In this document: one piece after another, positions 1 through 5,713 of the stretch
Numbering within the stretch: position 1 is the first letter of the stretch
Layout of the letters: every line of letters starts with the position of its first letter
NCBI GenBank assembly: GCA_021162285.1
Contig: JAGGYZ010000233.1
Location: 1 to 6,731 of the forward strand
Reading direction: 5' to 3'
DNA length: 6,731 bases
DNA from: Candidatus Fermentibacteraceae bacterium
GTDB lineage: Bacteria > Fermentibacterota > Fermentibacteria > Fermentibacterales > JCC-6
The notes under the pieces: generated by a model
Database searches by the model: none
What the model was told of the DNA's origin: nothing
What the model saw: only the letters and a program-made list of their open reading frames with translations
Program-made: the position numbers and the translations under genes

Positions 1-19
1 CCACACACTCTTTTTAAAC

Positions 20-48
20 AAAAAAGGCTGGGGGGTTAACTCCAGCCC
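20..48 (-). terminator. Rho-independent terminator, minus strand
   Basis: On the minus strand an eight-pair stem is formed by 42-47 (CCAGCC on the plus strand) with 26-31 (GGCTGG), extended by one G-U pair and one G-C pair, with a six-base loop. It is followed directly by six T residues (plus-strand A run 20-25). On the plus strand the stem has no T run after it, so it works only for leftward transcription. The nearest leftward gene is the hydrolase ending at 283, so this is its probable transcript end, about 235 bases past its stop codon. Confidence 0.7.
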
Positions 49-52
49 TTGA

Positions 53-268
53 ATGATCAATGATTTATTTACTGAGTCCAACTATGTCGTCCACCGCCAG
101 ACTGAGAAGGGCCTGGTCTGCCTTGATATTGACCTGATGAAAGACATTGAAGGCGAAAGACTTATAATGCACAGTGCGACTGCAGAGCAGATTATACAGG
201 TATTGAATCTCTTTGATCTGCCAATGTGCTCAGCAGGGAATTCGTATGAAAGTTACCCGTTTGATTGA
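53..268 (+). CDS. Small hypothetical protein (71 aa), doubtful
   Basis: I do not recognise this protein. It is acidic, has no signal peptide, membrane segment or cysteine pair, and contains a predicted amphipathic helix around residues 41-55 (ATAEQIIQVLNLFDL). In-frame TGA at 50-52 stands directly before the ATG, so no longer start is possible. There is no convincing Shine-Dalgarno site: the only G-rich stretch (30-35) is about 17 bases upstream and lies inside a terminator stem. The ORF ends 14 bases before the stop codon of the convergent hydrolase gene, and the terminator at 20-48 implies that the hydrolase transcript runs antisense across all of it. The amino-acid composition looks protein-like, which argues for a real or recently decayed gene. 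It could equally be a chance frame. Confidence 0.35.
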   Translation: MINDLFTESNYVVHRQTEKGLVCLDIDLMKDIEGERLIMHSATAEQIIQVLNLFDLPMCSAGNSYESYPFD

Positions 269-282
269 GAACACTTTACCCT

Positions 283-1200
283 TCAGCGGCCGGTAAGCTG
301 AAAGTCTCTTATTCTCATGAAGTACCGGGTGTAGTTCTGTATGTTGTAGTGGGTGGCGTTTTCAATTATCGCTGTGTGAACAGTGTTGGGGTTGAACTGT
401 TCAATCAGGTTGTCTGTTGAATAGGCGGGTACTACCTGGTCGTTAGCAGCGAGGATTATCAAGGTTGGGGCAGTTACCTGTGGGGCGTATTCGGCGGAGT
501 TGTACTGATCCCTCATCATGAGTTTTACCGGAAACATGGGGTACCTGGACTGGGCGACTGAGGCCAGGTTGTCAAATGGGGTCACCAGTATAAGCTCGTG
601 TATGTCTCTGTTTGCTGCGAGGTGTGTAGCGACTCCACTGCCAAGGCTTCTGCCTATAACAGTTATGTGTGTGTGGTTTTGTTGAATGTAGTCAAAGATT
701 GCTTCAGCATCGGAGAACAGGTTGGCCTCCGTTGGTGTGCCTGTGCTTTCACCATAGCCTCTGTAGTTGATGAAATAGATGGTGAAATCGTCGAAGAGTG
801 CTTTGTAGTCTTCGATTGAGTTTTCAATTCTTTCTGCATTGCCTCCGAAATAGATAATAGCATCTTCCCTGCGGGGGTTAGCGACCCAGCCTCTCAGTGT
901 TTCATTTTGATTCTGCAGCTCAATTGCCTGTTCATCTGTCGGGTGTACACCCTGTGTTGGGAAGTAGATGAATTTTCTCTGGTTGATGTACAGATAGACT
1001 CCAATTGCCATGTAGGCCGATGCTGCAATAGTTAAGATAGTTTTCGTGAGTTTCCTGATCGGGGACTTTTTGTGAGAGGTTTTGCCTGCTCGTTTTTTTG
1101 TTGTTTTTGTTCTTGTCTTTACTCTTGTTTTTGGTTTCGCTGCCGGTTTCTTTTTTTCATTTGTTGTCTTTGTGTTTTTTCTCGGTGTGGCGGGGCTCAT
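283..1200 (-). CDS. Membrane-anchored alpha/beta hydrolase, Lys-rich N-terminus (305 aa)
   Basis: Predicted serine hydrolase of the ABHD13/BEM46-like branch of the alpha/beta hydrolase fold; the substrate is unknown (ester, thioester or acyl group are typical for the fold). Seen in the protein: a basic tail (residues 1-50, 20 Lys/Arg and one Glu), one hydrophobic helix at about 53-72, then the hydrolase domain. Likely oxyanion segment FGGNAE at 118-123, NYRGYGESTGTP at 145-156, nucleophile elbow GRSLGSG with Ser185, probable acid Asp254 (ANDQVVP) and His284 (ATHYN). The positive-inside rule puts the tail in the cytoplasm and the catalytic domain outside. The start at 1200 is chosen because AGGAGG (1208-1213) sits seven bases upstream; the 21-residue longer frame begins with TTG at 1263, inside the probable -35 box. 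The gene is divergent from the sensor kinase and appears monocistronic, ending at the terminator at 20-48. The fold assignment is strong; the specificity is not known. Confidence 0.9.
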   Translation of the reverse strand: MSPATPRKNTKTTNEKKKPAAKPKTRVKTRTKTTKKRAGKTSHKKSPIRKLTKTILTIAASAYMAIGVYLYINQRKFIYFPTQGVHPTDEQAIELQNQNETLRGWVANPRREDAIIYFGGNAERIENSIEDYKALFDDFTIYFINYRGYGESTGTPTEANLFSDAEAIFDYIQQNHTHITVIGRSLGSGVATHLAANRDIHELILVTPFDNLASVAQSRYPMFPVKLMMRDQYNSAEYAPQVTAPTLIILAANDQVVPAYSTDNLIEQFNPNTVHTAIIENATHYNIQNYTRYFMRIRDFQLTGR

Positions 1201-1207
1201 GGCGTGT

Positions 1208-1213
1208 CCTCCT
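1208..1213 (-). promoter_or_regulatory. Ribosome binding site of the hydrolase gene
   Basis: The minus strand reads AGGAGG followed by seven bases (ACACGCC) and the ATG at 1200-1198. This is a full-strength Shine-Dalgarno site at ideal distance. It decides the start against the longer TTG-initiated frame that begins at 1263. Confidence 0.85.
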
Positions 1214-1234
1214 GCTGTCAGTGGTTGCTGGTTT

Positions 1235-1263
1235 GTAATACATCCTGCTTTTGAGGTCGTCAA
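1235..1263 (-). promoter_or_regulatory. Sigma70-type promoter of the hydrolase gene
   Basis: On the minus strand TTGACG (1263-1258, five of six matches to TTGACA) is separated by exactly 17 bases from TATTAC (1240-1235, four of six matches to TATAAT). Transcription would begin near 1228, giving a leader of roughly 28 bases that holds the AGGAGG site. The arrangement also explains why the upstream in-frame TTG is not used as a start. Confidence 0.6.
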
Positions 1264-1318
1264 TGATGCTTTCCATTTCCTGTTGGGGCTGGTTAGCTCA
1301 CTTCTTTTGTCGTATGAG

Positions 1319-1324
1319 TATAAT
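1319..1324 (+). promoter_or_regulatory. Candidate -10 box for the sensor kinase gene
   Basis: A perfect TATAAT lies 36 bases before the chosen ATG, in the divergent intergenic region. No good -35 hexamer is present 16-18 bases upstream (the sequence there is GCTCAC or similar), so the promoter may be weak, activator-dependent or of another type. The predicted leader would be about 30 bases. Confidence 0.35.
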
Positions 1325-1360
1325 CTGTGGGTCTTTCATTCCTTAATATGGGGGTGGTTC

Positions 1361-4300
1361 ATGAGGGCTGTGTTGTTGCTTGTTCTGCTTTTTTCAGCAG
1401 GTCACGGTAACGCCTCAACCGTTGTTCGCTCTGCATGTGAACAGGACTATCCGCCATTCTGTTTTGTCTCTGATTTCGATTTCGATTTCGATTCCGATTC
1501 CTCTTACGCTGACGGTTTCTCCGTTGAGCTTATGTCTGCTGCTCTTGCTGCCATGGATTATGAGGCTACCTATTCTGTTGGGCCCTGGGCCTCTGTAAAA
1601 GGGTGGCTTGAGGATGGCTCGGTGGATTGTCTGCCCCTGGTGGGGCGGACCCCGGAGCGGGAACCCCTTTTCGATTTTACCTTTCCATACATGACTCTGC
1701 ACGGGGCTGTGGTGGTTCGTTCCGACTGTGATTCTATCCGTTCCGCTGATGATCTTTCAGGGCTTACTATCGGGGTGATGTCGGGAGATAATGCCGAAGA
1801 GTTCATGCAGCGGAGCGATTACGGGGCTGTGCTTGTTTCAACCCCTTCTTTTGAGGATGCTCTTCTTTTACTCTCCGAGGGCACAGTAGATGCAGTTGTG
1901 GTGCAGAGGCTTGTGGGTTTGAAGCTGATAGATGAGATGGATCTTGCTTCTGTGAAGGTGCTGGACTGGCCTCTTACTGATTTCAGGCAGGACTTCTGCT
2001 TTGCAGTAAAGAAGGGTAATTCTGCCCTGCTGGCAGTTTTGAACGAAGGGCTTGCGGTGGTGATGACTGATGGTACCTATCAGCATCTGTACGCCAAATG
2101 GTTTGCTCACATGGAAATTCCTTCATCACGGAGGATAATTGTGGGGGGCGACAGGAACTTTCCCCCCTTCGAGTATCTGGATTCCCTTGGGAACCCCGCG
2201 GGTATCAATGTGGATCTTATCCGTCTGACCGCAGCGGAGGTGGGACTGGATGTGGATGTCCGTCTGGGCGACTGGTCAACTGTACGGGACGGGCTTGCCT
2301 CAGGAGAGATTGATGTGCTCTGCGGTATGTTCTATTCACCGGAGCGTAATCTGGAATTTGAGTTCACACAGCCCCATACAACAGTGCATTATGTACCTGT
2401 TGTGCGTTCCGGTGCTGCTCCCTCTTCTGTTTTATCATTGTCCGGTCTTTCTGTTGCCGTACAGAGAGGCGACATAGCCAACGACTATCTGGTTGAAAAC
2501 GGCTTTGAGGGAGAGCTGCTGCTGTACCCTTCCCAGGAGGATGCAATTGCCGCAGTTGTTGAAGGCAGGTGTGACTGTGCCATTGTTGCCAGGATGTCCG
2601 CCGTATACTGGACGAAGAAGGAAAACTGGTCGCTTGTTGTCGGGAGCACTCCCTTTCTGTCTCCCGAATACTGCTTTGCTGTTCGCAATGGGAAAAGGGC
2701 TCTGCTGGCCGAGCTGAGCGAAGGGCTGCGTGTTGTTGTGGATACCGGTGGTTACCACAGGGTGCTCGAGCAGTGGATGAGTGTCTATCCTGAAGAAATT
2801 CCCCTTTCTTTCTCTGTTATTCTACGTCGCTCTTTGATAGTATTGATTCCCCTGGCTTTCATTCTTCTGTGGTGGGCCGTGTGGCTGCGGCTGCTTAAAC
2901 GGCAGGTCCGTCGGCGCACTTCCGAACTCCAGCGAAGTGAAGGGCTTCTGAACGCCTCCCAGGAGATCCTGAAATTGGGTGGCTGGGAATATGATGTGCA
3001 GGCGGAGAAGATCTACTGGAGCCGCGAAACATGGCGAATCCACGGAATGGAACCATTCAACAATAAGGGAGATCCGGAGGGTTCCATCTCGAGCAGCCTT
3101 GAGTGCTATTTCCCCGAGGACAGAGCGAGGGTGGCGGAGGCTTTTCAGAATTGCGTGACCACCGGAGAGCCATACCGTATGGAATGCAGATTCAAGTCGG
3201 TTGACGGTGTGGAGAAGTGGATACGTACAGTTGGGCAGGCTGTTGTTGAAAGTGGCTCCATTGTGCGTGTGTCTGGATACATTCAGGATATAACTGAAGA
3301 AAGAAAAGCCCTGGAAGCTGTCCTCTACAAGGATTCTCTGCTCAACGCCATGGGCCGGATAGCTCTGGTTGGCGGCTGGGAGTTCGACCCGGTTACCGGG
3401 CAGGGCACATGGACAGATGAAGTGGCTATTATTCACGGTTTACTACCAGCACAGAATATTTCTCTGAGAGATGTTCTAAGACTTTACCTGCCTGAATCAA
3501 GAGAAAGACTTACAGGGGCAATCCGGGAAGCCCGCGTTTCAGGCAAAGAATATGATCTGGAACTAAGACTTGTAACTCTTTCCGGTGAGAATAAATGGAT
3601 CAGAACTATCGGGCAGCCAGTTTTTGAAAAAGGTGCTGTTGTGCGACTGCGAAGCTCCCTCCAGGACATTACTGCAATAAGAGAGTCCAGGGAGAAGATT
3701 ACGCACCTGAATCTGGTATTGCAGGCTATTCGTCAGATCAATCAACTGATTGTGCGCGAGACTGAATCGTCAGTATTGATAGAAAAAGCTTCCGTACTTC
3801 TTGTGGAGCATCGAAGCTACAGGTATGCAATGATTGTTCTTGTTGACTCGGAAGGTATTCCTGTTGTCTGGAAAAAGGCTGGTGAAGAAAACTTACTAAC
3901 CGGTTGTGAAGAGATTCTATCCGGTGGAGAGTTGCTGTTGTGTATGAAGAACACTCCGCGTGCAAATACCTGTGTGGAGATTGACCGTAAAATTATCTGC
4001 ACCTCGTGCCCGATCGGCCCCGAAGCTAAGGGCACTGTTGCCCTGCTTGCTCCGCTGTCACACGCTGGAACTCTCCTTGGATTTCTCTTTGTTTCCCTGC
4101 AGAAAGGCGCAGAGTCGCATGAAGAAGAGAAGTCTCTGCTTGCTGAAATGGCCAGTGACATTGCCTTTGCACTTTCAGGTATTCGCGATAAGGAAGCTCG
4201 TCTTGTGGCGGAATCAGACCGTTCAGACCTGCAGAAGCAGTTGCTGCAGAGCCAGAAAATGGAAGCCATCGGTCAGCTTGCAGGTGGCATTGCTCATGAC

Positions 4301-5359
4301 TTTAATAATATGCTGCAGGTCATACTGGGTCATGCCAGGATGCTTGAAGAATCCAGTCAGTTACCATCTGTGAATATTACGGGGATACTTGAAGCCGGGC
4401 AAAGAGCATCGAAACTTACCAGACAACTGCTTCTTTTCAGCAGGAGGCAGGTGATGAATCTGCACACACTGGACTTAAACAGTCTGATAGAAAATCTGCT
4501 CCGAATGATTGAAAGGCTTATTCGTGAAAACATAAGGCTGGAGTGGTTACCTGGATCAGGTGTGGGTTCAGTACACGCCGATGCAGGTATGCTGGAACAG
4601 GTTGTGATGAACCTCTGTATCAACGCCAGAGATGCCATGCTTTCGGGTGGTGTTCTTACCATTGAAACAGCTAATGTGGTTATCGACTCTGCTTACTGTG
4701 CCACTTGCTCATGGGCACGGCCTGGAAGATTCGTTTTGCTTTCTGTTACAGATACCGGAGTGGGTATGGACAAAGGAACCATGGAAAGAGTGTTTGAACC
4801 CTTCTTTACCACAAAGGAAGAGGGCAAAGGCACCGGCATCGGTCTTGCTACGGTGTATGGAATTGTAAAGCAGCATGACGGTATGGTTAATGTATACAGC
4901 GAACCCGGGAAGGGGTCGCTGTTCAAGGTGTACCTGCCCATGACAGAGCAGAAAGCTGAAAAGGTGGGTGTTCACCTTGAAGGAGCTGCTGTAGGGGGAA
5001 CAGAGACGATACTTCTTGCAGAGGATGATTCGCTGGTGCGAGAGCTTGCTCAGGAAATGCTTAACCGTGGCGGATACACCGTCCTTACTGCCGTGGACGG
5101 GGAAGAAGCTGTCTCTGTATTCAAATCGAATCCTGATGTTGACCTGCTTATTCTTGATGTAATTATGCCCAGGCTGGGAGGGCACAAAGCTCTGGAACGC
5201 ATTCGAGCCATTCGCCCGGATATTCCGGCTCTGTTCTCCAGCGGTTACTCTGAGAATGCCATACACACAAACTTCGTTCTGCATGAGGGGTTGTCACTTC
5301 TTCAGAAACCTTATTCCTATGAAGCATTGCTGCGGGCTGTACGCAAGGCACTGGATTAG
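1361..5359 (+). CDS. Hybrid sensor histidine kinase: 2 x SBP_bac_3, TM, 2 x PAS, GAF, HisKA-HATPase, REC (1332 aa)
   Basis: Membrane sensor kinase that should bind small extracellular solutes and autophosphorylate, passing phosphate to its own receiver. Domains: signal peptide 1-18 (cleavage probably after GHGNA); first SBP_bac_3 domain 21-250 (YPPF 30-33, Arg100); second 258-478 (FPPF 267-270, Arg329); membrane helix about 491-511; PAS_3-like domains 527-648 and 656-776; GAF-like domain about 785-940 with Cys861, 871, 880 and 883; coiled linker; HisKA H-box GGIAHDFNN with His979; HATPase N-box Asn1088, G1 DTGVGM 1131-1136, F-box FEPFF 1145-1149, G2 GKGTGIGL 1155-1162; receiver 1216-1332 with Glu1221/Asp1222/Asp1223, phospho-acceptor Asp1266, Ser1294, Lys1316. 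All catalytic residues are present. The layout resembles BvgS/EvgS kinases but has no HPt domain. The ATG at 1361 is chosen because it starts a clean signal peptide and has a G-rich site (1350-1357) before it; the open frame back to 1082 is antisense to the hydrolase. Confidence 0.93.
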   Translation: MRAVLLLVLLFSAGHGNASTVVRSACEQDYPPFCFVSDFDFDFDSDSSYADGFSVELMSAALAAMDYEATYSVGPWASVKGWLEDGSVDCLPLVGRTPEREPLFDFTFPYMTLHGAVVVRSDCDSIRSADDLSGLTIGVMSGDNAEEFMQRSDYGAVLVSTPSFEDALLLLSEGTVDAVVVQRLVGLKLIDEMDLASVKVLDWPLTDFRQDFCFAVKKGNSALLAVLNEGLAVVMTDGTYQHLYAKWFAHMEIPSSRRIIVGGDRNFPPFEYLDSLGNPAGINVDLIRLTAAEVGLDVDVRLGDWSTVRDGLASGEIDVLCGMFYSPERNLEFEFTQPHTTVHYVPVVRSGAAPSSVLSLSGLSVAVQRGDIANDYLVENGFEGELLLYPSQEDAIAAVVEGRCDCAIVARMSAVYWTKKENWSLVVGSTPFLSPEYCFAVRNGKRALLAELSEGLRVVVDTGGYHRVLEQWMSVYPEEIPLSFSVILRRSLIVLIPLAFILLWWAVWLRLLKRQVRRRTSELQRSEGLLNASQEILKLGGWEYDVQAEKIYWSRETWRIHGMEPFNNKGDPEGSISSSLECYFPEDRARVAEAFQNCVTTGEPYRMECRFKSVDGVEKWIRTVGQAVVESGSIVRVSGYIQDITEERKALEAVLYKDSLLNAMGRIALVGGWEFDPVTGQGTWTDEVAIIHGLLPAQNISLRDVLRLYLPESRERLTGAIREARVSGKEYDLELRLVTLSGENKWIRTIGQPVFEKGAVVRLRSSLQDITAIRESREKITHLNLVLQAIRQINQLIVRETESSVLIEKASVLLVEHRSYRYAMIVLVDSEGIPVVWKKAGEENLLTGCEEILSGGELLLCMKNTPRANTCVEIDRKIICTSCPIGPEAKGTVALLAPLSHAGTLLGFLFVSLQKGAESHEEEKSLLAEMASDIAFALSGIRDKEARLVAESDRSDLQKQLLQSQKMEAIGQLAGGIAHDFNNMLQVILGHARMLEESSQLPSVNITGILEAGQRASKLTRQLLLFSRRQVMNLHTLDLNSLIENLLRMIERLIRENIRLEWLPGSGVGSVHADAGMLEQVVMNLCINARDAMLSGGVLTIETANVVIDSAYCATCSWARPGRFVLLSVTDTGVGMDKGTMERVFEPFFTTKEEGKGTGIGLATVYGIVKQHDGMVNVYSEPGKGSLFKVYLPMTEQKAEKVGVHLEGAAVGGTETILLAEDDSLVRELAQEMLNRGGYTVLTAVDGEEAVSVFKSNPDVDLLILDVIMPRLGGHKALERIRAIRPDIPALFSSGYSENAIHTNFVLHEGLSLLQKPYSYEALLRAVRKALD
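1472..1501 (+). repeat. Tandem six-base repeat (GATTTC/GATTCC, 5 units)
   Basis: Three copies of GATTTC followed by two of GATTCC, without interruption, inside the first binding domain of the sensor kinase. They encode alternating Asp with Phe and then Ser (residues 38-47). Because the unit is six bases, gain or loss of copies keeps the reading frame and changes the length of an acidic loop right after the ligand-pocket motif YPPF. Confidence 0.9.
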
Positions 5360-5465
5360 CGTTCTGTGTAACTCAAACAGACCAAAATTCTCCTACACAA
5401 TCAGGACCAGAGGGTACAGTTTGTTCGGCGGTGAGCAACCTTTTGCCGGATGCACGGAATCAACT
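5360..5465. other. Intergenic stretch downstream of the kinase
   Basis: No gene, RNA or convincing terminator is visible. The best hairpin (CGGC near 5426 with GCCG near 5445) has only four outer pairs and an unpaired TTTT bulge. On the minus strand this stretch may hold further decayed sequence of the Fic-family fragment: a shifted frame reads HYVLL just past LWLR, like the H-x-VLL segment that follows it in that family, but beyond that I cannot align it. Confidence 0.4.
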
Positions 5466-5669
5466 TCACAAGAAGCACATAGTGAGTAACCTCAGCCAGA
5501 GAGGAAAACCCTGATTAATTCTATCAACACCGTAGTTGAGAGCAGTTACATAGTTGCCCACTTCCGTAACATCATCCAGAGAAACTCCCGGTTGATGCTT
5601 TAACTCATAAAGAAGCAGATCTGATAATGAAGACACTTCTGTTGGGAACCATGCTTTGGGTATTGTATT
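5466..5669 (-). pseudogene. Decayed Fic/DOC-family protein, N-terminal domain fragment (67 codons)
   Basis: The minus strand holds an open stretch between TAG (5672-5670) and TGA (5468-5466) whose 67 residues match, from memory, the N-terminal domain of Fic-family proteins: SSLSDLLLYE (13-22), DDVTEVGNYVTALNYG (32-47) and QGFPLWLR (53-60), close to the usual pattern of SLSDLLLFE, a DDV..V.NYV.AL.YG helix and FPLSLRLIREIH. Intact members are Fic-domain proteins that typically transfer AMP to target proteins. Here no start codon precedes the conserved part, the segment before SSLSD is unlike the family, and the frame breaks after LWLR: an apparent loss of about 10 bases puts HYVLL in the next frame. 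The catalytic HPFx(D/E)GN motif is absent from the window. It is therefore a remnant, lying opposite in orientation to both neighbours and overlapping the likely promoter of the ATPase gene. Confidence 0.65.
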
Positions 5670-5684
5670 CTATAGCACTATATT
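5656..5684 (+). promoter_or_regulatory. Candidate promoter of the AAA-ATPase-like gene
   Basis: TTGGGT (5656-5661) is followed after 17 bases by TATATT (5679-5684, five of six matches to TATAAT). Transcription would start near 5691, about 23 bases before the ATG. The -35 match is only three of six. The site overlaps the upstream end of the Fic-family remnant. Confidence 0.35.
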
Positions 5685-5713
5685 ACACAATAGAAGATTG
5701 GCAGGAGAGAAGC

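Noticed and set aside
282..302. Hairpin TTCAGC/GCTGAA overlapping the hydrolase stop codon as a terminator
   Set aside because: Only six pairs with a nine-base loop and no T run after it on either strand.
1201..1263. Longer hydrolase frame starting at TTG 1263
   Set aside because: The TTG is the beginning of the probable -35 box, has no ribosome binding site, and a perfect AGGAGG precedes the ATG at 1200.
1082..1360. N-terminal extension of the sensor kinase frame (93 extra codons)
   Set aside because: It is antisense to the basic tail and start region of the hydrolase, passes through the divergent promoters, and would bury a clean signal peptide that begins at 1361.
2822..3436. 204-codon minus-strand frame inside the kinase gene
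   Set aside because: It is fully covered by the membrane helix and PAS domains of the kinase on the other strand and shows no recognisable motifs.
5256..5489. Plus-strand 77-codon frame overlapping the end of the kinase gene
   Set aside because: It begins inside the receiver domain in another frame, has no ribosome binding site, and its distal part lies opposite the Fic-family remnant.
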